Shown: positions 17,384-25,196 of the stretch, piece after piece
How the letters are laid out: every line of letters starts with the position of its first letter
Numbering within the stretch: the first letter of the stretch is position 1
Assembly: GCF_006149045.1 (NCBI RefSeq)
Contig: NZ_VBSN01000016.1
Coordinates: forward strand, 1 to 64,000
Reading direction: 5' to 3'
DNA length: 64,000 bases
From: Dyadobacter flavalbus
GTDB taxonomy: Bacteria; Bacteroidota; Bacteroidia; Cytophagales; Spirosomataceae
Position numbers and translations under genes: made by a program
The notes under the pieces: model-generated
The model's input: only the letters and a program-made list of their open reading frames with translations
The model's database searches: none
Told to the model about the DNA's origin: nothing

Positions 17384-18205
17384 TTACAAACTGCCAATTG
17401 CATCAGCCAGCCGTTTCCTTTTTCTACGCCTGCTAAAAGCAATATACAATGCTATTGTAATCAGGAGAAAAGGCCAAATGTTTATTACTGCAAGCAAGGC
17501 AGAAAGCAAATTTTCCCAGCCAGTGACTATGGAGGATTTTACCTGATATGAAAAAACTGCTGGAGTTGAGCTGATTTTGTAAAACTTGATCTTAAGCGTA
17601 GAATATTGAACCTCATCTGTTAGAAGCTTCAATTGTCCTTCGGTAGATTCTATTTCAGTGCGAATGGTACCGAGTTCTTTTTCGATACTGAGAATATCCT
17701 TGATATTGGATGCTTTTTCCAGAAGTTGAAGATAACGTGATTCTATTTGCTTTTTTGTTTTAAGCGTAATTTCTGTGTCTACAAATTCAGCGGTCACATC
17801 CTTTACATCGATTACGCGATTATCAAAATACGGTACTCCTTCAGTTGCAGAATTAAGGAAAGTGTCGAATTGGGCAGAAGGCACGCGTATGATCAGCATA
17901 AAACTAATTTTATCCGCCGACTTATCCTGCTTATCCAATGAGACATAGGCATGATGTTTGGAAACAGCGGCCATAATCTGACTTCGGGTTCTTTCGGCAT
18001 CCGTTGTCTCAAACTCAATCGTTCCTTGCCGGATCAGTTTTTTTGAAGCAGCATGTTGCTGAACAACTTTGGGAACTGGTTTTCCTGAACTTGGTTCCGG
18101 CACTTGCATGAAATCTACTTGCGACATTAATTCTTCCTGTTCATTCGGGTTTGAGCAGGATACAATTAGTAAAAATAAGAAGAGTAACAGGATCAAATTT
18201 TTCAT
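17384..18205 (-). CDS. DUF4349 membrane lipoprotein
   Basis: This is a 273-residue protein with a lipoprotein signal (MKNLILLLFLFLLIVSC, lipobox IVSC). A DUF4349 domain covers about 55-260: KKLIRQGTIEFETTDAERTR, the VPSAQF segment, a predicted coiled coil (150-195), and a C-terminal membrane helix (about 235-257) followed by a basic tail RRRKRKR. The protein would thus be tethered to the membrane at both ends. No function is established for DUF4349. It is convergent with yifB, with stop codons 33 nt apart. Confidence 0.8.
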   Translation of the reverse strand: MKNLILLLFLFLLIVSCSNPNEQEELMSQVDFMQVPEPSSGKPVPKVVQQHAASKKLIRQGTIEFETTDAERTRSQIMAAVSKHHAYVSLDKQDKSADKISFMLIIRVPSAQFDTFLNSATEGVPYFDNRVIDVKDVTAEFVDTEITLKTKKQIESRYLQLLEKASNIKDILSIEKELGTIRTEIESTEGQLKLLTDEVQYSTLKIKFYKISSTPAVFSYQVKSSIVTGWENLLSALLAVINIWPFLLITIALYIAFSRRRKRKRLADAIGSL

Positions 18206-18291
18206 AAGAGGAAGGAAATAAGTGTGTGAAAATTTACAAAATATATAAATAAATTATATATTATTCATTAAATATTTTCTATCGAAGCCAC

Positions 18292-19101
18292 TTACAATTC
18301 TTCAGCACTTACGCCTCCGAGTTCCTGAAAAAGCGTTTGCCAGTAATGCGTTACATGCGGGTTGTTTTCCTTGGTGGAAGCAGTCGGTTCAAACGGAGAA
18401 ACGATTGTGACCTGCGGCGAACCGATTGCATATTGCTGCAATTGTTTGAAATCTTCCTTGGCTTCTTTTTCAGCCTCCGCATCGCTTGCAGGCGGTGCTT
18501 TGTGAAAATCCCGGCGGCCCTCGCCTTTTACACTTTCCACCATATCGCTGAAATAGTACACTTTCACGTCCGAGCCGGTTTCACCCGCTTTGGCAATCAC
18601 GGGCAGACTGGCCCAAATGTCCGTTGACTGATTGGAAAAACCTGTATTCTGCTGATTCAGTTTGGTTAGAAGCTGTCTCAGATAAATGCTTTTTTCCCGT
18701 TGCAACGCAAGCTGAAAGGCTGTTTCAATTCCTTCACGATCCGTTGCATTGACGCCTTCTGTATTGTCTTTTTCACTGCGGACAGTCAGCGACAAGGCCC
18801 GTGCTTTGGAAGTATTTTCATGAATGAAGTAAACTTCGAGCTTGTCCCCTTTATTTTTCATGTTATTTTCAACAATATCAGTCAATGCCTGACGGTATTT
18901 GTCATTGACGTAATTCTTGTTCACATTCACGCTCTGCGTTTTGTCCAGGAACACAAGTGTATGCACCGGCGTATCCGATTTTGTCTGCGTAGTTTCTTTC
19001 TCACTGCTACATGATGCCAGTGCAATGATAATTCCTGAAAGAAATGCCAGTTTTTTACTTACAATTTTTCTGAAAAGAGCGCGGTTTGGCTGAGGATCCA
19101 T
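18292..19101 (-). CDS. Lipoprotein with von Willebrand A-like features, function unknown
   Basis: This 269-residue protein is not clearly recognised. A lipoprotein signal ends at ALASC (Cys31). The domain begins with HTLVFLDKTQSVNV, whose D53-x-T55-x-S57 resembles the MIDAS DxSxS metal site. It later has VKVYYFSDMVES, similar to the second acidic MIDAS loop. This points to a vWA-type fold that could bind a partner or metal on the periplasmic or outer-membrane side. It lies 86 nt upstream of DUF4349 on the same strand, so the two may be cotranscribed. Confidence 0.5.
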   Translation of the reverse strand: MDPQPNRALFRKIVSKKLAFLSGIIIALASCSSEKETTQTKSDTPVHTLVFLDKTQSVNVNKNYVNDKYRQALTDIVENNMKNKGDKLEVYFIHENTSKARALSLTVRSEKDNTEGVNATDREGIETAFQLALQREKSIYLRQLLTKLNQQNTGFSNQSTDIWASLPVIAKAGETGSDVKVYYFSDMVESVKGEGRRDFHKAPPASDAEAEKEAKEDFKQLQQYAIGSPQVTIVSPFEPTASTKENNPHVTHYWQTLFQELGGVSAEEL

Positions 19102-19179
19102 ATTTATAATTATTTAGCGAAACTAACTGGTTCACAAATATCATACAACGCGGAACGGACGAGCGGCTGAATTATTTTA

Positions 19180-19223
19180 ACAAAAAAGCAAAAACCCTTC
19201 AAAACAGATGCTTTGAAGGGTTT
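19180..19223 (-). terminator. Rho-independent terminator of fabI
   Basis: AAACCCTTCAAA and TTTGAAGGGTTT pair as a 12-bp stem 19 nt beyond the fabI stop. On the minus strand the stem runs into TTTTTGCTTTTTTG, a good T-rich tail. Confidence 0.85.
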
Positions 19224-19241
19224 ACATTCAATATTCTAAAG

Positions 19242-20066
19242 TTATTGCTGGCTTTGCTTCTGGATCATTTCAACCAGTTCCTCGGAAATACCCGTTGAGG
19301 AATATCCGCCGTCGTGGTAAAGATTCTGCATGGTTACAAAGCGTGTAAGGTCAGAGAACAGCGTAATGGCATAATTTGCGCAATCGTCGGCCGTTGCGTT
19401 TCCGAGCGGGCTCATTTTTTCAGCAAAATCGTAGAATGCATCAAAGCCGTCGATTCCCGATCCTGCTTTTGTTTTGGTCGGTGACTGTGAAATGGTGTTG
19501 ACACGTACATTTTTTGCTTTTCCGTAACGGTACCCGTAACTTCTTGCAATACTTTCCAGCATGGCTTTTGCCTCGGCCATATCGCTATAAAAAGAATATG
19601 TACGTTGCGCGGCAATGTAAGACAAAGCCACAACGGAACCCCAGTCATTGATCGCGTCCTGCTTTTCAGCGACCTGCAGAAATTTGTGCAGCGAAATGGC
19701 CGATATATCCAGTCCTTTCTGCATCCATTCGTAGTTAAGATCGCCATATGACTTTCCTTTACGGACATTCACCGACATACCGATGGAATGCAGCACAAAA
19801 TCGATTTTACCGCCCAGGATTTCAACGGACTTTGAGAACAGGTTTTCTATATCTTCAACGGAAGTAGCATCCGCAGGAATGATTTCGGCATCACATTGCT
19901 TTGCCAGATCATTTATGGCGCCCATCCGCATTGCAATCGGCGCGTTTGTAAGTGTGAAAATGGCACCTTCTTCCTTTGCTTTCAATGCTACTTTCCACGC
20001 AATTGAATTTTCATCAAGTGCACCCGAGATAATTCCTCTTTTTCCTTTTAACAAACCGTAAGCCAT
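19242..20066 (-). CDS. fabI: Enoyl-[acyl-carrier-protein] reductase FabI
   Basis: FabI reduces trans-2-enoyl-ACP with NADH in the last step of each fatty-acid elongation round. The 274-residue protein starts with the nucleotide-binding GKRGIISGALDENSIAW. It carries the FabI-type active site Tyr-x6-Lys in FYSDMAEAKAML and the conserved VNTISQSPTKTKAGSGI loop that covers the substrate. The length is usual. A 9-bp inverted repeat lies upstream (20106-20128), and a strong terminator follows the gene. Confidence 0.95.
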   Translation of the reverse strand: MAYGLLKGKRGIISGALDENSIAWKVALKAKEEGAIFTLTNAPIAMRMGAINDLAKQCDAEIIPADATSVEDIENLFSKSVEILGGKIDFVLHSIGMSVNVRKGKSYGDLNYEWMQKGLDISAISLHKFLQVAEKQDAINDWGSVVALSYIAAQRTYSFYSDMAEAKAMLESIARSYGYRYGKAKNVRVNTISQSPTKTKAGSGIDGFDAFYDFAEKMSPLGNATADDCANYAITLFSDLTRFVTMQNLYHDGGYSSTGISEELVEMIQKQSQQ

Positions 20067-20105
20067 ACTTTCCTCTTATTATTTAGGATAATGTCATTTT
20101 TAATG

Positions 20106-20128
20106 CGGCAAAATAAAGCATTTTGCCG
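20106..20128. promoter_or_regulatory. 9-bp inverted repeat upstream of fabI
   Basis: CGGCAAAAT and ATTTTGCCG flank a 5-nt spacer, 39 nt before the fabI start and 46 nt after the hydrolase stop codon. On the minus strand it overlaps TATTTTGC, a -7-like sequence. It may be an operator of fabI or a weak terminator of the hydrolase; sequence alone cannot decide. Confidence 0.4.
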
Positions 20129-20174
20129 GGTTTAACCATATATTTTGCACCGTATGCATTTATACCACACAATT

Positions 20175-21194
20175 TCAAGGTAATGCCGTCGTGTTTTCTA
20201 CTTGCCTGAGATGCAGCTTTTCCCGGAAAAATTCGTTTGTAGCTTCATATACGCCTTTTACATCTTTGGAACGCAGCCGCGATGCAATTACATGGTCCCC
20301 GGCTTCGGGAAACGCTTTTTCAACTTTCAGGTCCGCCGGCGTTCCCAGTTCTGCAAACATTTCCCTGATTGCTTTTACCGAAACCACCGGATCCTGTTCT
20401 TTTTCATTTTTATAATAATAGCCTACAAAAACAGGCATTTTTATTTTTTCATAAACTTCCTTGCGGGCAATTGCATCGATCATTTGCTGCAAGGTCACAA
20501 GTCCGTTGGTGTTATAACCCTGAAGCCAGTATTTGGCCTGATCCGGATCTTTGTCTGTAGGCAGGCGGTGGCCGCCCATTACGGCATGCAATATCTGTTT
20601 TCCCCACGGGCCTGTCATCAGTTTGAGCGCAGGATTTGCGACGGCCATGCAAGGCGCATAAAGTACAACTCCTTTTATTTCAGGATTATTGGCCGCAAGA
20701 TACACCGAAAGAAGGCCGCCGGCCGAAGTTCCGATAACAATTACGCTGTCACCGAGTACTTTACCGATTGCCAGCGCACGCTTTGCACCATTCAGGAAAT
20801 TTTCAGGCGTAAGATCGTCAAATGCGTTCGGGTCGCTGATGCCGGCGTCGTGCATACGTGCCATATACAGATTGGCCCCGTATTTTCTGGCCAGATCCCG
20901 GTGAACAGGATCGCCTTCTGCCCAGCTGGCTCCGAAGCCATGAATGTAAACAATGCTGTACGGTGTTTTTTCTTTTTTTGAACTGTCTGCCCATACAATC
21001 CGTGCTTCATTATCCGGCTTCAGCAGTCTGGTTTCTTTTTCTGTATGATTAATTTCCTGTTCCAGTTTGACCAGATCGGCAGTAACAGTCGGAAGCTCGG
21101 GGTTCAGTTGTGCATCGGGTACGTCGGGACCGACGAGAAAAACGATCAGGATGACTGCAAGGATACCAATAATCCAAAACACGGCTTTTAACAT
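20175..21194 (-). CDS. Membrane-anchored alpha/beta hydrolase
   Basis: This is a 339-residue hydrolase. An N-terminal hydrophobic helix (4-22) anchors or exports it. The core shows the oxyanion region YIHGFGAS, the nucleophile elbow GTSAGG with catalytic Ser, an acidic loop near DPVVSVKAIREMF, and the catalytic His in AGDHVIAS. This is a complete alpha/beta-hydrolase triad similar to lipase or esterase families. The substrate is unknown. It is transcribed toward fabI and divergent from the response regulator. Confidence 0.75.
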   Translation of the reverse strand: MLKAVFWIIGILAVILIVFLVGPDVPDAQLNPELPTVTADLVKLEQEINHTEKETRLLKPDNEARIVWADSSKKEKTPYSIVYIHGFGASWAEGDPVHRDLARKYGANLYMARMHDAGISDPNAFDDLTPENFLNGAKRALAIGKVLGDSVIVIGTSAGGLLSVYLAANNPEIKGVVLYAPCMAVANPALKLMTGPWGKQILHAVMGGHRLPTDKDPDQAKYWLQGYNTNGLVTLQQMIDAIARKEVYEKIKMPVFVGYYYKNEKEQDPVVSVKAIREMFAELGTPADLKVEKAFPEAGDHVIASRLRSKDVKGVYEATNEFFREKLHLRQVENTTALP

Positions 21195-21308
21195 TTTTTA
21201 TAAATTAAGAAGTTTTGCGCACCCGAAAGATGACTAGTTTTAGGCATTTATTTACATGCTGCCATTACAGTTTTACTATCTTGCAAACATATTATTAATC
21301 TTTAAATA

Positions 21309-21995
21309 ATGCCCAATCTTTTACTTGTCGAAGATGACAGCAATCTGGGATCTTTACTTCAGGAATACCTGATTGATAAAGGTTTTTCTACGGACCTGGC
21401 CACGGACGGCCAGAAAGGCTGGCAGTGTTTTGTAGATAAGGAATATGACCTGTGTATTTTCGATGTGATGATGCCGAAAAAAGACGGGTTTTCTCTCGCC
21501 AAAGAAGTAAGAATGAGCGGACGCGATGTTCCGATTATATTTCTGACGGCAAAATCCATGAAAGAAGATACGATGCAGGGTTTCCGGGTGGGCGCCGATG
21601 ACTATGTAACAAAGCCTTTTGACAGAGAGGAATTGCTGCTCCGCATTGAAGCCATTCTCAGACGGTATAAAAAGCAGCCGGATGCACAGAATGAAACAAA
21701 CGTTTTCCAGGTAGGACAATTTACATTTGATTACAGCCATCAGCAACTGAAAGCCGGTGACAAATCCACAAGGCTTACAAGCAAGGAATCGGAGTTGCTC
21801 CGGCTTTTCTGCCAGAACCTTAATCAGCCGATCAGCAGAAGTTTTGCGCTTAAAACCATCTGGGGCAACGATTCTTATTTCAATGCTAGGAGCATGGATG
21901 TGTATATCACCAAACTGAGAAAGTATCTTAAAGAAGATCAGTCCATTCAGATTATGAACCTGCACGGCGAAGGATTCAAGCTGATGGTTGGCTGA
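21309..21995 (+). CDS. OmpR-family response regulator without adjacent kinase
   Basis: This is a 228-residue two-domain regulator. The receiver domain has the acidic pocket E8 D9 D10, the phosphorylation site D52 (FDVMMPKKDG), T in FLTAK and Lys in VTKPFD. The C-terminal winged helix (about 130-226) reads FTFDYSHQQLKAG to RKYLKEDQSIQIMNLHGEGFKL. It should bind DNA on phosphorylation. No histidine kinase is encoded nearby, so its partner must be elsewhere. Such RprY-like regulators are common in Bacteroidetes. Confidence 0.9.
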   Translation: MPNLLLVEDDSNLGSLLQEYLIDKGFSTDLATDGQKGWQCFVDKEYDLCIFDVMMPKKDGFSLAKEVRMSGRDVPIIFLTAKSMKEDTMQGFRVGADDYVTKPFDREELLLRIEAILRRYKKQPDAQNETNVFQVGQFTFDYSHQQLKAGDKSTRLTSKESELLRLFCQNLNQPISRSFALKTIWGNDSYFNARSMDVYITKLRKYLKEDQSIQIMNLHGEGFKLMVG

Positions 21996-22168
21996 ACCCG
22001 GAGCTGGATCAGTCTGCAAAAAGCAGAAAACAAACCTGACCATTTTGCACGAAGAACCCGTTTGTGTTTGAAACTCTAGCTTTCCCGAGTTGGTTATTTG
22101 TGCAGTACATATAATAATCAGCCTTTATAAAAAGCCGACAGCTTACAACTGCTCGCATAAAGCCAATC

Positions 22169-23152
22169 ATGATCAATATATCCCGTCGTCCGCGGCGCAA
22201 TAGAAAATCTTCTGCAATCAGAGATCTGGTGCAGGAAACAACGCTGCAGGTTTCCGATTTTATTTTTCCGATGTTCGTTCAGGAGGGTACAAACCAGAAA
22301 ATTGAGGTTAAATCAATGCCGGGTATTTACCGGTTTTCTCTGGACAATCTGCTTGAAGAACTTAAAGAAGTTACCGATCTGGGAATTCGGGCCATTGATC
22401 TTTTTCCCAATTACGGAGAAAGTAAAAAAGACCGTTTTGCTTCTGAAAGTTACAAGGAAGATACCTTCTATCTGAAAGCCATTACAGCCATCAAGGATAA
22501 ATTCCCTGAACTTGCCATTATGACGGATGCAGCCATGGACCCGTACAGTTCTGACGGACATGACGGTTTGGTAGAAAATGAAAAGATCCTGAATGATGCT
22601 ACGCTGGAAATTCTGGCCAAAATGACGCTTGCTCAGGCCAAAGCAGGTGCAGATATAATCGGACCAAGTGATATGATGGACGGGCGCATTGGATACATTC
22701 GCAGCAATCTGGATTTAAACGGGTTTACGGATGTCAGCATTATGTCATATTCAGCAAAATATGCCAGTGCATTTTATGGCCCGTTCCGCGATGCACTGGA
22801 ATCTGCTCCGAAATTTGGTGACAAGAAAACGTATCAGATGAACCCGGCCAATAAAAGAGAAGCGTTGCTTGAAGCTCAGCTGGATTTTCAGGAAGGCGCG
22901 GATATGCTGATGGTGAAACCTGCGTTGTCTTACCTTGACATTATCCGTTTGCTGCACGAGAACTTTGACATTCCGATTGCTGCATACAATGTTTCAGGGG
23001 AATATGCGATGGTGAAAGCCGCTGCCCAGAATGGCTGGCTTGACGGTGAACGTGCCATGATGGAAGTATTGATGAGTATTCGCCGAGCCGGAGCCAAATG
23101 TATTCTTACATACTTTGCCAAAGAAGCTGCGGTAATATTAAACGGAAGATAA
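22169..23152 (+). CDS. hemB: Delta-aminolevulinic acid dehydratase (porphobilinogen synthase) HemB
   Basis: HemB condenses two 5-aminolevulinate molecules to porphobilinogen in haem synthesis. The 327-residue protein has the N-terminal RPRRNRKSSAIRDLV arm that mediates oligomer contacts. The two Schiff-base lysines are recognisable in SYSAKYASAFYGPFRDA and MLMVKPALSYLDI. The stretch MTDAAMDPYSSDGHDG replaces the Cys-rich zinc site, which suggests the Mg-type rather than zinc-type enzyme. Hairpin repeats start 6 nt after the stop codon. Confidence 0.95.
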   Translation: MINISRRPRRNRKSSAIRDLVQETTLQVSDFIFPMFVQEGTNQKIEVKSMPGIYRFSLDNLLEELKEVTDLGIRAIDLFPNYGESKKDRFASESYKEDTFYLKAITAIKDKFPELAIMTDAAMDPYSSDGHDGLVENEKILNDATLEILAKMTLAQAKAGADIIGPSDMMDGRIGYIRSNLDLNGFTDVSIMSYSAKYASAFYGPFRDALESAPKFGDKKTYQMNPANKREALLEAQLDFQEGADMLMVKPALSYLDIIRLLHENFDIPIAAYNVSGEYAMVKAAAQNGWLDGERAMMEVLMSIRRAGAKCILTYFAKEAAVILNGR

Positions 23153-23250
23153 TTTATAGGCTCCTGCGGAGCCTTCGTTTTATAGATCAAGGTTATGCAA
23201 TTGATTGGCGGCTCCGCAGGAGCCCCCTTGCGAGATATATTCTTCCAAAC

Positions 23251-23326
23251 AACTTCCTACAAACAGGATGCCGCTCCGCGGCCAAATGCATGTTGCTACG
23301 GAGTAGCATCCTGTTTGTAGGAAGTT
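23251..23326. repeat. Three-way-junction hairpin element, best copy
   Basis: A perfect 21-bp outer inverted repeat (23251-23271 with 23306-23326, core CTACAAACAGGATGC) encloses two small hairpins. These are GCCGC-TCC-GCGGC (23270-23282) and TGCTAC-GGA-GTAGCA (23294-23308); their outer bases overlap the ends of the long stem. Folded as RNA or single-stranded DNA it forms a cloverleaf-like three-way junction. Confidence 0.8.
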
Positions 23327-23447
23327 ACGAAAATGCATAATGCAAGGCTCCGCAGGAGCCTCCTGTTTATAGAAAAATGGCATTAAGATAATTTTTGGCG
23401 GCTCCGCAGGAGCCTCCCTGCGAGATAAATTATTCCAATCAAACTGC

Positions 23448-23510
23448 TACAAACAGGGTGCCGCTCCGCGGCAACACATATGCTGTTATGCAATAACATC
23501 TTGTTTGTAA
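23448..23510. repeat. Second three-way-junction hairpin element
   Basis: The same design as 23251-23326 with a diverged outer stem (TACAAACAGG and CTTGTTTGTA). The first hairpin is identical (GCCGCTCCGCGGC, 23460-23472). The second is TGTTAT-GCA-ATAACA (23484-23498) instead of TGCTAC-GGA-GTAGCA, so both stem strands changed and pairing was kept. Confidence 0.75.
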
Positions 23511-23579
23511 AGAAATACAATTTGTAAATTGTTATTTTGTAGATTATCTCTGTCTCTTACCAATACTTCCTTTTTATTT

Positions 23580-25112
23580 ATGAATACAAAAATGACAATA
23601 CTGGCTTTTATATGCCTGATACAAATCAATCCGTTTGCTTCTGCTCAGAAGAAAGGCAATGAACTGCCTGAATCCCAAATCAAAAAATCAGAAACGGAAG
23701 CACACTTGCGCTTTTTGGCATCGGATGAACTGCTGGGCCGGCGTACGGGTGAACAGGGCAATTTTGTAGCAGCCAGATACATAGCAGAGCAATTTCGCAA
23801 ATTGGGCTTAAAACCGGTTGTTTCCGATTCCGGAACAAACGTTTCTTCATACTATCAAAATGTCCCTTTTCAGAAAACAGGCGCCAATGGAACGGGCCAA
23901 ATCGTTGCAGATGCTGAAATCATGAAAAGCGGCGATGACTGGATTCTGATGAACGGAGAAGCATCCGATCTGAAAGCTCCAATCATTTATGCAGGCTACG
24001 GACTGGAAAATGCAGCAAAAAAATGGGACGATTACAAAGGTCTGGACGTGAAAGGGAAAATCGTACTGATACAAAGCGGAACGCCTGACGTGCAGACTCC
24101 TTCCGAAATCATTGCTTCTTCTGTTGAAAAAAGAAAACTTGCTGTTGAAAAAGGAGCTTTGGGCATTATTGAATTGTTTAATGCCCCGACTCCCTGGAAC
24201 CTTGTCAACAAATATTTTGCAGGCGAACAGATTTCTCTGGCGCAAGGTGGCAATGCAGTTTTGAAGTCCATTCCGCATGCATGGGTTAATGGCAAAGAGG
24301 CCCGTTTTTCTCGTGCGTTGCGCGGTGTTAAGGAAGTAGAATTTAAAACAAGCGGCAGAAAAAGTACTTTAATCAACAGTTACAATGTCGCCGGTTTCAT
24401 TCCCGGAACTGATCCGGAGCTGAAAAAAGAATACGTTTTACTAACCGCGCATTATGATCATGTCGGTGTTGGCAAACAAGGCGGACAACCTTTTACGCCG
24501 CAGGATAGCATCTTCAACGGTGCACGCGACAATGCATTTGGTACGGTTGCATTACTTACAGCGGCGGAGGCTTTGTCAAAAAAACCTGCAAAGCGTTCTG
24601 TCTTGGTGATTGCACTTACTGGCGAGGAAGTCGGGTTGCTGGGCAGCAAATACTATGCAAGTCATCCTCTAATGCCGCTGAACAAGTGTATCTTAAACCT
24701 TAATTCTGACGGTGCCGGTTACAATGACACTACCATTGTTGCCGTAATGGGACTGGAAAGAACAGGTGTAAAAGCAGAAATTGAAGCAGCAAGCAAGTTT
24801 TTCGGATTAGGCGTATTTGCTGATCCTTCGCCGGAACAGGGATTGTTCGACCGGTCGGATAATGTCAGTTTTGCAAAAGAAGGAATTCCGGCACCGACAT
24901 TTACGCCGGGTTTCAGGGAATTTAATGGAGACATTATGAAAAATTACCATCAGGTTTCAGACAATCCCGAAACGGTCAATTTCAATTATCTACTGAAATT
25001 TTCTCAGGCTTATGCTTATACGACGCGGCTTATTGCTGATCGGAAAACCGCCCCGCAATGGATAGCCGGTGACAAATACGAAGCTGCAGCCAAAAAGTTG
25101 TACGGGAAATAA
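23580..25112 (+). CDS. Secreted M28 family zinc aminopeptidase with PA domain
   Basis: From ATG 23580 the protein has 510 residues and begins with a signal peptide (MNTKMTILAFICLIQINPFASA). Upstream in-frame codons lack an ATG and would spoil the signal. A protease-associated insert (about 125-230) precedes the catalytic domain. Metal ligands are seen in TAHYDHVG, NGARDNAFG, TGEEVGLLGS (catalytic and ligand Glu), LNSDG and NYHQVSD. It should remove N-terminal residues from peptides outside the cytoplasm. An S9 peptidase faces it convergently across a long hairpin. Confidence 0.85.
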   Translation: MNTKMTILAFICLIQINPFASAQKKGNELPESQIKKSETEAHLRFLASDELLGRRTGEQGNFVAARYIAEQFRKLGLKPVVSDSGTNVSSYYQNVPFQKTGANGTGQIVADAEIMKSGDDWILMNGEASDLKAPIIYAGYGLENAAKKWDDYKGLDVKGKIVLIQSGTPDVQTPSEIIASSVEKRKLAVEKGALGIIELFNAPTPWNLVNKYFAGEQISLAQGGNAVLKSIPHAWVNGKEARFSRALRGVKEVEFKTSGRKSTLINSYNVAGFIPGTDPELKKEYVLLTAHYDHVGVGKQGGQPFTPQDSIFNGARDNAFGTVALLTAAEALSKKPAKRSVLVIALTGEEVGLLGSKYYASHPLMPLNKCILNLNSDGAGYNDTTIVAVMGLERTGVKAEIEAASKFFGLGVFADPSPEQGLFDRSDNVSFAKEGIPAPTFTPGFREFNGDIMKNYHQVSDNPETVNFNYLLKFSQAYAYTTRLIADRKTAPQWIAGDKYEAAAKKLYGK

Positions 25113-25126
25113 TGTTTCCTATATCT

Positions 25127-25177
25127 TATCTATTAAATGAAAAAGCCGGACAAGCCGGCTTTTTCATTTAATAGATA
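25127..25177. terminator. Bidirectional terminator, 23-bp perfect stem
   Basis: A 23-bp perfect inverted repeat with a 5-nt loop (ACAAG at 25150-25154) lies between the convergent M28 and S9 peptidase genes. The inner part is AAAAAGCCGG/CCGGCTTTTT, so a T run follows the G/C core on either strand. This is a very good two-way terminator. Confidence 0.9.
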
Positions 25178-25196
25178 CTTCTAAAATTTACTAATG

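Larger units (their letters stand above)
23159..23510. repeat. Cluster of palindromic hairpin repeats, locus 1
   Basis: The 427-bp gap between hemB and the peptidase is almost filled by short palindromes. GGCTCC-loop-GGAGCC hairpins occur at 23159-23173, 23210-23224, 23346-23360 and 23400-23414. Two larger elements containing CTACAAACAGG lie at 23251-23326 and 23448-23510. A composite unit (palindrome, TGCGAGATA, then the larger element) occurs twice, starting near 23206 and 23396. Reading frames through this region are by-products of the palindromes and are not annotated as genes. Confidence 0.85.

Noticed and set aside
20202-20981. 259-codon frame antisense to the alpha/beta hydrolase
   Set aside because: Shadow of a well-supported hydrolase gene with signal anchor and catalytic triad on the other strand.
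23098-23383. Open frames of 67-80 codons on both strands across the hairpin repeats after hemB
   Set aside because: They are produced by the palindromic repeats, have no start context or family features, and mirror each other on the two strands.
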